Part shown: in pieces, positions 44,244-52,895 of the stretch
Position numbering within the stretch: position 1 is the first letter of the stretch
Layout: each line of letters opens with the position of its first letter
Origin: Saccharibacillus endophyticus
Lineage (GTDB): Bacteria; Bacillota; Bacilli; Paenibacillales; Paenibacillaceae
DNA: 64,000 bases
Assembly: GCF_013185185.1 (NCBI RefSeq)
Contig: NZ_JAAZWE010000001.1
Coordinates: forward strand, 930,001 to 994,000
Reading direction: 5' to 3'
Made by a program: the position numbers and the translations under genes
The notes under the pieces: model-generated
The model's input: the letters and a program-made list of their open reading frames with translations, nothing else
Databases searched by the model: none
What the model was told of the DNA's origin: nothing

Positions 44244-44624
44244 CTATTTAGGATAAATCAATTTTTCATTATTATCATCCTTTATATAAACCATTTTTGC
44301 GTTTTTAAAATCTTTATTTTTAATAGTAATATTAAAATCTCCACTAGGATTTTTTTTAGTGACAAGACCTCCTTTAATATCAATATAAACTTTGTCTTCT
44401 TTCAATGCATAACTATAATCTCTATAACTTATTGCACTTGCCGATATGCTGCCTTGAATAGATAAAGAGTCGTCGTTTAGTGAAACTTGCATGACTGCTA
44501 CTTCTTCTGTAGAAAGAACCGAAGTAGAATTTTTTAGTTGGAAGTATGCTATTAGCAATCCTCCAAGGGCTAATACAATAACTAAAGATCCAAATACTAT
44601 CATAATTTTTTTTCCCTTTTTCAT
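44244..44624 (-). CDS. Small membrane-anchored unknown protein
   Basis: A 126-residue protein with a basic N-terminus (MKKGKKIM) and one hydrophobic helix at about 8-28, followed by an extracytoplasmic Lys/Asp-rich domain ending NEKLIYPK. GGGAAGTG lies about ten bases ahead of the ATG. The gene is much more AT-rich than those before 43 kb and after 47.2 kb, suggesting acquisition by transfer. No family recognised. It is separated by 124 bp from the frameshifted secreted protein upstream on the same strand. Confidence 0.65.
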   Translation of the reverse strand: MKKGKKIMIVFGSLVIVLALGGLLIAYFQLKNSTSVLSTEEVAVMQVSLNDDSLSIQGSISASAISYRDYSYALKEDKVYIDIKGGLVTKKNPSGDFNITIKNKDFKNAKMVYIKDDNNEKLIYPK

Positions 44625-44748
44625 ATGGATCACTTCCCATAAGTTAATATGATGCAATGATTTTTGGGGTAGACATGCATTTCTTTTAAAAGGATAGTCG
44701 CATACCAGTTACTGGCATGCGACTATCCTACATATGAATTAATTTAAA

Positions 44749-45857
44749 TCATCTAAAGATGGTGCTAGGTGAGGGAGTGCCAGAGCCATTAGCATAATAA
44801 ACAATGTAGTCAAAAGGTACGGCTCCACCTGAAACAGAAGAATTTATGTTTTTTATACTACTAGCAAGGTTCTTAGGCGTATTTATAACTCCGGCAGATA
44901 CAGCTGGAAAGGCAACCGAATTCCAACTTGAAGCAGCGAAAGAAGAACAATTTGTAAGTTCAGACCATCTATCAAAACCAATTATATGAGAGTTCAGTAC
45001 ATTTAGATTGCTTTGTGTAATGTTTACTTTTGCTGACACCCGATTACTGTAAAAATTCTGGGTCTTAATCATGTAACTTTCAAGATTGTACCAAAGTCCG
45101 GTGTGTTCAGCTTTATTTCCCCATGTTCCTAATGATAAAGTTTTACCGGGGGCTACATTGAACTTCCCGACAACTATAGTGCTACTCGAGATGTTAGAAA
45201 CTGTAATAAAAGCATGATTACCTAGATTCAATGAATGTCCTGAGCTTTGCGTTGGTTTTGACGTCGTTGGATCTGCAAAAATTCGTACAGCAGCTACTGA
45301 ACTAGCTAAAGTCGACATACCAGGCCCATTTTTCTGTTGTACGGAAATTTCATTGTCGTTAACCAAAGCTTCCTCAAACTCTCTAGTGTCTACAAGAACA
45401 GGTTCTGTAGCTTGTTCAAAAGACTTGTTAAAGTTTTGAGTTATGTCATTCGAAACTAGATCTTCTTCAGAGCCATAATCTTCATAATATTTCAAAGCAT
45501 ATTTAAGAAGGTAGGTATCTAGTACTTCCTTTTCTGTTTTGGAAAGGTCTTTCACAATTTGATTGTAGTTTTCCTGAATATAAAGAATATTCTCTTCATA
45601 ACTAGAGTTTCGATTTTCCTTGTAAATCAAATCTTCTATTTTTTCAAAAGTTTTTTGTCATTCTCGTTATCTAAAGTATTACTGTATATGTCCTGAGCTT
45701 CTGTTTCCTGTAAGCCTGTAAGAATAACATAATCATTGAGAATGCGATCGAAGGCTTCTCCATCATAAACATTTTTTTCAGCAGCCGAACTAGTAAAGGG
45801 GATAGATACAACCATTAACACAGCCAAAAGTAACACTAAAAGAATTTTTTTGAACAT
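44749..45857 (-). pseudogene. Secreted protein with permuted papain-like (NlpC/P60/LRAT-type) domain, frameshifted
   Basis: The first part (45857 down to 45636) encodes a clear signal peptide, MFKKILLVLLLAVLMVVSIPF...SSAAE, and stops after DNENDKKLLKK. Adding one A in the A-run near 45645 restores a continuous frame (KKIEDLIYKENRN) with the second part ending at 44749, giving about 370 residues. The C-terminal domain has GNHAFITVSN followed about 110 residues later by ELTNCSSFAASSWN, an order of His then Cys as in circularly permuted papain-fold amidases. The AT-rich composition and the frameshift suggest a recently acquired, inactivated gene; a sequencing slip in the A-run is possible. Confidence 0.65.
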
Positions 45858-46151
45858 AATTACTCCTTTTTTTTACTTTTTTGTATTAATTTACACTTTA
45901 AAACATATTGATTAAACAGTAAAGTTATTTTCAATATTTAATACTTAAATTACATTCGCAATATTATAAAGGCTTCTTTTCTTAGAAAAGTTTGTTGGAA
46001 TTATAAAATTTTCAAATTAATTTTTAAGTTATACGTTTTTTCAAAAAATAATATTTTTATTTTTTCTTTATATTAGCACTTTGCATCCATCTAAGCCCTT
46101 GCTATATAACGGTTTTCCGATCATAAAAAAAGGACTTCGCCCCGAGGCACA
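45858..46151. other. Very AT-rich intergenic segment
   Basis: About 290 bp upstream of the frameshifted secreted protein, dominated by A and T runs, with no gene. It presumably holds that gene's promoter. The composition contrasts sharply with the rest of the window. Confidence 0.5.
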
Positions 46152-46183
46152 AGCAACGCGCGAAGGCTTCTTCGCGCGTTGCT
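46152..46183. repeat. Perfect 14-bp hairpin before the transposase remnant
   Basis: AGCAACGCGCGAAG and CTTCGCGCGTTGCT are perfect complements with a four-base GCTT loop. It is GC-rich in an AT-rich setting and may be part of the old insertion sequence or a terminator without a T tract. Confidence 0.6.
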
Positions 46184-46261
46184 CGCAGCCCCTTTGGAGA
46201 ACATCGACACGTTCACGGCTTTAGGGGGCAGACTCCAATTTGACCTTCGTTTCCGTTATTA

Positions 46262-46694
46262 GTGTGGACTTTGGTTGGACTCTCCGCCTCATTGTTTTCG
46301 GCGTTAAGCCGTGTTTTTGCTGAAGTAACTCGTAAAAATCTTACCCAGCCGTTGTTTGAATATCTTGTGGCTCAGTGCTACGAAGCGGGAAGCCTGGACG
46401 GCACCCATGTCGCCATCGACAGTGCAGCCGTTCATGTCTATGAGAAAAAAGAACCCAAGCGAAAAAGCGAACTCACCGGCGATGCTGCACCGAGAAAGTC
46501 AGGGCTAGAAGGAACTCTACAACAAGCAAACCAGTGTAGAACGCTGTAATTCTCGAATAAAAACCTATTTAAACGCAGACCAATTGCATGTTTGGGGCAT
46601 TCAAAAAGTCACGACTTACCAAAATTCGAATGCAATTGTGCTGCTTTCTGCTACGTTGGCTGTAACGAAACAACGAGTCACAAACACCTCTTAA
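46262..46694 (+). pseudogene. Degenerate DDE transposase (IS4/IS5-like) with internal deletion
   Basis: The first frame (to about 46500) carries YEAGSLDGTHVAIDSAAVHV followed by EKKEPKRKSELTGDA, the region around the first catalytic Asp of IS4/IS5-type transposases. After a junction near 46510 another frame gives KELYNKQTSVERCNSRIKTY and IQKVTTYQNSNAIVLLSATL, the region of the last catalytic Glu and the C-terminus. The central catalytic part (about 200 residues) is missing, so the element is dead. Its ends were not identified. Confidence 0.75.
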
Positions 46695-46882
46695 ATTTTA
46701 AGCTTTCCAGAATTCTGCTTGTCTGTCCTTTTTTTGTCTTGCTCGCTCAACATCTCTATTCAGCTTGAGATCCAATCTTTTTTTTCTGGAACATGAATTA
46801 TACAAAATGCTCATGTAAGTGAAAGCAATAAATAAAATCGATCTTATAGCATTTTGCAATGTGCGAAATAGAATGATCTTAG
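46695..46882. other. AT-rich spacer, no gene seen
   Basis: Short stretch after the transposase remnant without coding potential or clear repeats. Confidence 0.35.
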
Positions 46883-47089
46883 GTAATCATAAAGGTTCCC
46901 GCCATCCATTATGGTAGTCGGTATTATGGGTTGAAGAAGCCTGATTTCGCACAGGACTTATGACCTGACCATGCGTTTAAAGCGCTACAGGACCAAAAAG
47001 TTACAAAGGATTACTTATCATAAGTGTGGAATGGGTACCGCAATCGGTATGATATTCAAAAGTATTTTGAAACCAATCTAGTACCATAA
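46883..47089 (+). pseudogene. Possible decayed coding remnant
   Basis: One frame reads VIIKVPAIHYGSRYYGLKK, then after an in-frame stop DHAFKALQDQKVTKDYLS, and after another stop VWNGYRNRYDIQKYFETNL. The composition looks protein-like, but the family is not recognised. With two internal stops in about 68 codons it cannot be functional. Confidence 0.3.
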
Positions 47090-47175
47090 CCGCTTAAAAG
47101 GCAGTAGGTATTCTACTTAGAACATCACGCAAAGGAGCTTTTCGGAATCAGCATGATCCCTATGTCTCTCTTCCC

Positions 47176-47211
47176 AAAACAAAGACCCTGCCGCAAATCG
47201 CGACAAGGTCT
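47176..47211 (-). terminator. Terminator of the yceI gene
   Basis: On the minus strand AGACCTTGTCGC pairs with GCGGCAGGGTCT and is followed by TTGTTTT, 28 bp after the YceI stop. Confidence 0.82.
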
Positions 47212-47238
47212 AGTCATAGCTAACGATTAAGTTCCTGC

Positions 47239-47961
47239 TTATTTTTCAAGCGTCAGTTCCAACTGGACGTTAATGTCATTTTCTGTGCTCAGTACAACGG
47301 AGTGCGGATTCGCCAGACCGAAGTCTTCGAAGGTTACGACCGTCGTGCCCGACAGCAGCAATTTCCCGTCTTGGTACGAAGCTTTCGCGTCAAATGTTAC
47401 CGGCTTTTCGATGCCTTTGAGCGTCAGCGTTCCGTCCAGGGTAAAGTCGTACACTTCGCCGTCCGTCCATTCCTGCGGCAGACCTTCAAACGCGGTTGCC
47501 GTGAACGTCGCTTGCGGGTATTGGCTCATTTGGAAATAGTCATCGGCTTTGATATGCTCATCGCGCTGCGCGTTGCCCGAGTCGATGGCATCGATCTCGA
47601 TCGCGCCGCTGCCTTTCATTTGCGCCGCGTCGGCTACGTTGACATCCCACGTTCCGCTAACTTGATCGTCGACAAAGTTAACGGTCTCTTGCGAAGTCGT
47701 GACGGAGAAATACACTTTGGACGCGTCCGCGATATTCCAGGTTCCGTTCAGATCTTCCGCGGCTACTGCCGCACCTGTACCAGCCGCTTCGGTCGTCGTG
47801 CCCGAGGTCGATTCCGTATTCGCCGCCGCTTGCGTAGGAAGCACGCTTTCGATTTCCACGTTGTTACCCAAGTAATTGGTCATAAACGCATAAGTAGCGC
47901 CGCCGCCGATCACCACGACCGCCGCCGCGGCAATAATCCAATTTCTCGCTTTTTTATTCAT
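47239..47961 (-). CDS. YceI-family exported protein
   Basis: A 240-residue membrane-anchored protein: hydrophobic helix at about 7-27, a Thr/Ala-rich linker (residues 45-68), then the YceI lipocalin-like barrel from about 70 (NGTWNIADASKVYFSV ... FTLDGTLTLKGIEKPVTFDA). YceI barrels bind isoprenoid-type lipids or amphiphiles. Length with the anchor is usual for Firmicutes. GAGGAG precedes the ATG. It is divergent from the two-component system 219 bp away and may be its target. Confidence 0.92.
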   Translation of the reverse strand: MNKKARNWIIAAAAVVVIGGGATYAFMTNYLGNNVEIESVLPTQAAANTESTSGTTTEAAGTGAAVAAEDLNGTWNIADASKVYFSVTTSQETVNFVDDQVSGTWDVNVADAAQMKGSGAIEIDAIDSGNAQRDEHIKADDYFQMSQYPQATFTATAFEGLPQEWTDGEVYDFTLDGTLTLKGIEKPVTFDAKASYQDGKLLLSGTTVVTFEDFGLANPHSVVLSTENDINVQLELTLEK

Positions 47962-48081
47962 GATTTTCTCCTCCTGTGAATCTGTTTTTCGGTATCATAC
48001 CAGCCTAATGTGTCGAGAACATGTCAAAAGGCTTCTTTCAAAAATTTGTTCTCGAAATCGTTGCAATTGACCTAAAAACTC

Positions 48082-48109
48082 TTGTCCTGCGCCGTTTTGT
48101 TTGTAGAAT
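48082..48109 (+). promoter_or_regulatory. Candidate promoter of the two-component system
   Basis: TTGTCC (48082-48087) and TAGAAT (48104-48109) with a 16-base spacer, 71 bp before the GTG start. Moderate match to the SigA consensus. Confidence 0.45.
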
Positions 48110-48180
48110 AGAAGCCAAGGACGCATACAGCCCGGGAGTCCAACATGACAAACGGGACGCTCCGAAGGGAGGAAACGGTC

Positions 48181-48864
48181 GTGACGACGATTTTAATTAT
48201 TGAAGACCAGGAAGCGATCGCTCGCGTGCTCGCTGCTTATTTGAAAAAAGCCGGCTTCGGCGTTGAACGCGTATCCGACGGCCGATTGGCTATGCATACG
48301 TTCGAGGAAACGCAGCCTGCGCTCGTCCTGCTCGACATTATGCTGCCCGGCCTCGACGGCTGGGAATTGCTTGCGGAAATTCGCAAACGCGGGTCATGCC
48401 CGGTCATTATGCTCACGGCGCTCGGGGATATCGATTATCGACTGAATGGGCTGAACGGCGGTGCCGATGATTATATGACCAAACCGTTTGTTCCTGAAGA
48501 GGTCGTCGCGAGGGTCAATGCCGTGCTGCGTAGAAGGCCCGTATATAGCGGAGCCGACGCCTGTAAAAGTTTCGGGGGTCTATTGATCGACTCCAATGCC
48601 CAGCGCGTATCGCTCAATGGCGCCGAAGTTCCGCTCACGCCGAGGGATCTATCGCTGCTGATGTTCTTGTCCGAGCATCCGAACCGCATGTTTACCAGGG
48701 AGCAATTGATCGAGCATGTATGGGGAATGGATTATGAAGGAAGCGATCGCGCGGTCGACTTGTCGATTAAAAGACTGCGTCAAGCGTTATCGCATTGGCC
48801 GCCGGATAACGGCGAGATTCGCACTTTACGAGGAACGGGGTATCAATTTTGGATCGCGGAATGA
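48181..48864 (+). CDS. OmpR-family response regulator
   Basis: A 227-residue regulator. Receiver domain: acidic pair Glu8-Asp9, phosphoacceptor Asp52 in LLDIMLPG, conserved Lys in DDYMTKPF. The C-terminal winged helix is VPLTPRDLSLLMFLSEHPNR ... RAVDLSIKRLRQALS with the terminal RTLRGTGYQF. The GTG at 48181 is chosen because GGGAGG lies eight bases ahead; the ATG at 48145 has no site. The stop overlaps the kinase start by four bases. Confidence 0.94.
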   Translation: MTTILIIEDQEAIARVLAAYLKKAGFGVERVSDGRLAMHTFEETQPALVLLDIMLPGLDGWELLAEIRKRGSCPVIMLTALGDIDYRLNGLNGGADDYMTKPFVPEEVVARVNAVLRRRPVYSGADACKSFGGLLIDSNAQRVSLNGAEVPLTPRDLSLLMFLSEHPNRMFTREQLIEHVWGMDYEGSDRAVDLSIKRLRQALSHWPPDNGEIRTLRGTGYQFWIAE

Positions 48865-50288
48865 ATCATCTCGGCAAAACGCCCCGGCAGCGCAAGGATA
48901 AAAAACCGCGTAACCGCAGGGCAACTTCCATACTCACTTATTGGACGCTGCGCTACTTTCTGATTTTGTTCGCAGCCTTGGCAATCATTGCGGGCGGCGC
49001 TCTGTACGGCATACGCGAGACCGCCATGGAAAATCGCTCGCGCACGGCGGCCATGCTCGGACAAGAAGTAGCCGATCGGGTGAAAAACAGCGACGGCACC
49101 GTACACATTCCGGATAATTTGAACGCTATTTTGGACGAGCGCATGGGTTTGTTCAACATGAATCTGGACGTCTGCCTATTGGTCGCCGATCCGGCAGGTA
49201 ACGCTTTATTTACAAGACCGCAGATGACCGAACAGCAAGTTGAGGAGAAGCTTGATCCGAATCCGCGCTCGGGCGAGCCGGAATACCAACTGGTTCGAAC
49301 GCCGATTATGGAAAACGGCGAAGAAATCGGCGGCGTGTATATCAGTCAATTCCGCAAAACCCCCGCTTACGGCTCGCATGAACTGCTGGTATTCGCAGGT
49401 CTTTTCAGCGTAATCGCCTTATCCGGCTGGTTCACCATTTATTTGCTTTCCCGTAAATTATCCCGTCCGATCCGCCGCGTGGCGGAAAGCGCAAGACAAA
49501 TTCGTAACGGTAACTATGATGTTGAACTAGAGGTCAAGACTGGCGAACGCGAGCTGCTTGAGCTGGTTGATTCGTTCCGCGGCATGGCAGGGCGTCTGCG
49601 CCAACTTGAAGAATGGCGAGAACTTTCCCTGGCAGGCGTGACGCACGAATTGAAAACGCCGGTCACTTCGATCAAGGGACTCGTGATGGCTGTCCGGGAC
49701 GATGTGGTAATCGGCGAAGAAGCCAAAGAATTCCTAGACATCGCCCTTCAGGAGTCGAACCGCATGGAACGGATGGTCGCCGATCTGTTGGATTACAATG
49801 CTTTTTCTTCCGGAAATGTCGAGGTACGCCGAGATCGACTCGATCTCAAACTGCTCGTCTCGGAAATCGTCTATCAATGGAAACTTCCGCATGAGTGCGA
49901 CTCGATCGAAATCGACTACGCTTTTCCTGACGAAATGGTCTATACCACGGGCGATGCGCTCCGTATCCAGCAAATTGTCGTCAATCTGCTCAACAACGGC
50001 ATGCAGGCGGCACATCCTGATCGCCCGCTGCGTCTGCATATCGCGATCAGCGAATCCGACGGTCGGATTGACGTGGAGGTCGCGGATAACGGTGCGGGCA
50101 TTGAAGAGTCGGACCGCGATTATATCTTTGATCGATTCTTCCGCAGCGAAAAGAAAAAGCGACAAACGCGCGGGCTCGGCCTTGGCTTGACCTATAGCCG
50201 ATTACTGGCACGAGCGCAAGGCGGAGAACTTCAATTACGTTCAAGCGGTCCCTCGGGAACTACCTTTTCGCTCCAACTGCCTATGTAG
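48861..50288 (+). CDS. Membrane sensor histidine kinase
   Basis: A 475-residue partner of the response regulator. Transmembrane helices at about 28-50 and 174-197 enclose a 120-residue extracytoplasmic sensor region. HAMP follows (198-250), then HisKA with phosphorylated His262 in SLAGVTHELKTPVTS, and the ATPase domain with NNGMQAA (N box), DNGAGI (G1) and GLGLGL (G2). ATG at 48861 overlaps the regulator stop (ATGA). The signal is unknown; the divergent YceI protein suggests an envelope or lipid cue. Confidence 0.94.
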   Translation: MNHLGKTPRQRKDKKPRNRRATSILTYWTLRYFLILFAALAIIAGGALYGIRETAMENRSRTAAMLGQEVADRVKNSDGTVHIPDNLNAILDERMGLFNMNLDVCLLVADPAGNALFTRPQMTEQQVEEKLDPNPRSGEPEYQLVRTPIMENGEEIGGVYISQFRKTPAYGSHELLVFAGLFSVIALSGWFTIYLLSRKLSRPIRRVAESARQIRNGNYDVELEVKTGERELLELVDSFRGMAGRLRQLEEWRELSLAGVTHELKTPVTSIKGLVMAVRDDVVIGEEAKEFLDIALQESNRMERMVADLLDYNAFSSGNVEVRRDRLDLKLLVSEIVYQWKLPHECDSIEIDYAFPDEMVYTTGDALRIQQIVVNLLNNGMQAAHPDRPLRLHIAISESDGRIDVEVADNGAGIEESDRDYIFDRFFRSEKKKRQTRGLGLGLTYSRLLARAQGGELQLRSSGPSGTTFSLQLPM

Positions 50289-50353
50289 GACATAAAACCT
50301 ATTATTTTGCGAAAAATGTTCGATTATTATACGGCTAACGCATACTATAAGAT

Positions 50354-50391
50354 AAAAAACGACCTGATCACAGAATCAGGTCGTTTTTTTT
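50354..50391 (+). terminator. Terminator of the two-component operon
   Basis: AAAAAACGACCTGAT pairs with ATCAGGTCGTTTTTTT across a short loop, 65 bp after the kinase stop. Confidence 0.92.
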
Positions 50392-50571
50392 ATTAATCAT
50401 GGATTTATCCCGCATAAATTAGAATAAACCAGGCCTTTCTTCGACATTTCTTATCTCTTTTTGTGTCGAATACGTGAAAAAAGAAGTTTTGTAGGTCTTG
50501 TGAACTGAGTCTAAAGGTAGTATTATGGGTCTACAACCTACTGACCACATAATCCGAATGAGGTGATCCAG

Positions 50572-50982
50572 ATGACCCTTTTGGTCGATTATTGCCCAAA
50601 GTGCGGAACGATTTTCCAAAAGAACGCCAGAAACTTATGCTCCTCTTGCAGCAGCCAGATGGACAATCATCTGAACCGCTGTATGGATCATCTGTGGATG
50701 CGCCCGCGCAGCACGACTAAAGAACTAGCCGAAGCAACCGGTGTATCGCTGACCGAACTTCATACTTTTATCAAATCCGGACGTTTGTCCTCTTCTTCTT
50801 ATTCGAATCTTACTTATCCTTGCGAGTCCTGCGGCCATGATACGCGCAGCGGCCGACTGTGCGGTTCCTGCATGGGCGTGTTCCGCGAAGCGGGAAAATC
50901 TCAACCGGATCCAAAAGTTCCTGCGCGTCAGCTCATCGTCAAGACAACGACAAAGATGATGTATACTTCTCGCCATCGTTAA
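50572..50982 (+). CDS. YvyF-like flagellar operon protein
   Basis: A 136-residue cytoplasmic zinc-ribbon protein. Cys pairs in YCPKCGTIF and LCSSCSSQ form the first ribbon; a short MerR/helix-turn-helix-like middle (TTKELAEATGVSLTELHTFI) follows; CESCGHDT and LCGSCMG form the second. This matches YvyF (TIGR03826), normally beside flgM/flgN. GAGGTGATCC precedes the ATG at 50572. Here it stands alone, outside any flagellar cluster, between its own terminators. Confidence 0.88.
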   Translation: MTLLVDYCPKCGTIFQKNARNLCSSCSSQMDNHLNRCMDHLWMRPRSTTKELAEATGVSLTELHTFIKSGRLSSSSYSNLTYPCESCGHDTRSGRLCGSCMGVFREAGKSQPDPKVPARQLIVKTTTKMMYTSRHR

Positions 50983-51020
50983 ACGGCAACCTGAACATGA
51001 GCTTCTATCCCTAGTATTCA

Positions 51021-51050
51021 ACCCGACTCTTATGGAGTCGGGTTTTGTTT
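51021..51050 (+). terminator. Terminator of the yvyF-like gene
   Basis: ACCCGACTC pairs with GAGTCGGGTTTTG across TTATG, about 40 bp after the stop. Confidence 0.88.
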
Positions 51051-51067
51051 GTTTAAACATCGGCACG

Positions 51068-51117
51068 AAACAAAGCGGACCCCGTCTCCTTTTTCAAACA
51101 AAGGAGCGAGCCCGCTT
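51068..51117 (-). terminator. Terminator of the 60.1-51.2 kb operon
   Basis: On the minus strand GCGGGCTCGCTCCTTT pairs with AAAGGAGACGGGGTCCGC (with mismatches) and is followed by TTTGTTT. It lies about 55 bp after the LLM oxidoreductase stop. Confidence 0.78.
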
Positions 51118-51169
51118 CATGAACAGTTTTAATCCTGGTCACCCAAGGTCAAGTCTGTACGATCTAAAC

Positions 51170-52216
51170 TCAAACGGCTTCGATCGACGACACTTTTTCT
51201 TTATCCTTTTTCGTTTCCGTCTCAAAATAACTCTTCAACAGCTCATACGAGCGAACACGCTTGGCAAAATCTCGGATCGGACTCGTGATGATTAACTCCT
51301 CTACTCCGCCGCGCTCAGCAGCCTCGCGAAGACGACGTCCTACACTGGCGGCCGAGCCTTTAATCAACGGTGACGGCACATGCTCGATCCGGTATTCCTC
51401 GCCCGACTGCTTGCCGAATTCCTCCGCCCGCTCCCGGTCGCCGATCGTGATTTTGCGTCCGCCGGCAAGAATCGTCCGGAACAAATCACTTTCGACCGCG
51501 ATACCTTCCGCCTCCTCGTCGGTATCGGCCGCTGCGGCGGATACGGACAAGATCGACTCCGGCCGAGAACCCTCCACGGATACGAATTTTTCCCGATAAC
51601 GCCGCAATGCGGTTTCCGCTTGATCCAGGTCCCCATTGATGAACAAGGAGAATACATACGGAAGACCCAACTCGGCTGCGAGGTCCGCGCTATCGGAACT
51701 TGCACCAAGTACGTAAAGACGAGCCGGCTGCTCAGGTAAGGGTTCCGCGCGAAGTCCTTCCAACGGATCTCCTTCACCCGGGTCGATCCCATGCAGATAG
51801 TTGCGCAGTTCTTCGAGTTTACCCGAGAGCGAAGCATCCTCCTCCGGAGCTCCTTTGCGCAATGCCAGCGTGGACCGCGGCAAGCCGCCCGGCGCACGGC
51901 CTACGCCCAAGTCCAGGCGATTGGGCTCCAGGTTCGCCAACACGTTGAAGCTTTCGGCGACTTTGTACGGGCTGTAGTGCTGAAGCATAACGCCTCCCGA
52001 GCCTATCCGAATTCGTTCCGTCGACGCGAGCAGATAGGCGATGAGCACCTCCGGCGACGACCCCGCAACCGAACGGGAATCATGATGCTCGGATACCCAG
52101 AAACGATGATAACCCAGTGCTTCCGCACGACGCGCCAATTCTACCGTATAACGCAAAGCCCGCTCGGGCGTATCGCCTTCAAAAAGCGGGGATTGGTCCA
52201 AAATGCTCAGCTTCAT
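51170..52216 (-). CDS. LLM-class flavin-dependent oxidoreductase (MsnO8-like)
   Basis: A 348-residue luciferase-like monooxygenase. It begins MKLSILDQSPLFEGDTPERA and has RFWVSEHHDSRSVAGSSPEV, both typical of the MsnO8 group of FMN-dependent oxidoreductases, then LGVGRAPGG. AGGAGAGC precedes the ATG. It is the last gene of the ABC/monooxygenase operon, 56 bp after the FMN reductase that should supply reduced flavin. The substrate is unknown; the context suggests oxidative cleavage of an imported organosulfur or amine compound. Confidence 0.9.
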   Translation of the reverse strand: MKLSILDQSPLFEGDTPERALRYTVELARRAEALGYHRFWVSEHHDSRSVAGSSPEVLIAYLLASTERIRIGSGGVMLQHYSPYKVAESFNVLANLEPNRLDLGVGRAPGGLPRSTLALRKGAPEEDASLSGKLEELRNYLHGIDPGEGDPLEGLRAEPLPEQPARLYVLGASSDSADLAAELGLPYVFSLFINGDLDQAETALRRYREKFVSVEGSRPESILSVSAAAADTDEEAEGIAVESDLFRTILAGGRKITIGDRERAEEFGKQSGEEYRIEHVPSPLIKGSAASVGRRLREAAERGGVEELIITSPIRDFAKRVRSYELLKSYFETETKKDKEKVSSIEAV

Positions 52217-52272
52217 GCTCTCTCCTCTTTCCTTTGCCCTGTTAAATGAATAGTTAAGCGATGTCTTTACAG

Positions 52273-52845
52273 CTAAGCACGTACGCCCGGTAGTTCGGCA
52301 GGAACGCTTTTCCGTCTGGCAAGTTCAAGCTTCAGTTCGGATAGTGAACGTTCGAGGCGCGATTGCGTCTCCGCAGACAGGATATAACCCCCTTCGGGAC
52401 GTCGCTCGATTTCCCGATCCACGCTGTAGACACCGCCGAGAATATTGCGTGCGGCGAGTGCGTTTAACACCGGTTTGAGCGAGTAGTCGATTGACAGCAG
52501 ATGCGCGATCGTTCCGCCGACGAAAATCGGAAGCACGGGTTTGTCGCGCAATCCCTCTTGAGGAATCAAATCGAGGAAGGTCTTCAGCACCCCGGAATAG
52601 GAAGCCTTGTACACCGGGCTGGCGAAGACGATCGCGTCCGCCTCTTCGACTTTGCGCAGCGCTTCGCGAATCTCGACCCCTGCAAAGTTGGCAGTGACAA
52701 GGTCGGCAGGCGGAAGCTCGACGATATGCAGCAATTCGCCGACCAATCCCTCTTCGGCCAATCTTCCTTGCAAATATTGAACCGGACCATAGAGTCGGGA
52801 TGACAGGCTGGGGCTCCCGGAAATGATTAGAATTTTTTGCGTCAT
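52273..52845 (-). CDS. NADPH-dependent FMN reductase (SsuE-like)
   Basis: A 190-residue flavodoxin-fold reductase. ILIISGSPSLSSRLYGPVQY is the FMN-phosphate loop, and VFASPVYKASYSGVLKTFLD is the second conserved block; the extra residues in that helix match SsuE of the alkanesulfonate system. The ATG at 52845 follows GAGGAGG. It lies between the fused ATPase gene and the LLM monooxygenase gene and should deliver FMNH2 to the two monooxygenases of the operon. Confidence 0.9.
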   Translation of the reverse strand: MTQKILIISGSPSLSSRLYGPVQYLQGRLAEEGLVGELLHIVELPPADLVTANFAGVEIREALRKVEEADAIVFASPVYKASYSGVLKTFLDLIPQEGLRDKPVLPIFVGGTIAHLLSIDYSLKPVLNALAARNILGGVYSVDREIERRPEGGYILSAETQSRLERSLSELKLELARRKSVPAELPGVRA

Positions 52846-52895
52846 GGCTAATTCCTCCTCGGGTAAACGGGATTTCTGATAAGATCGTCGATCCT

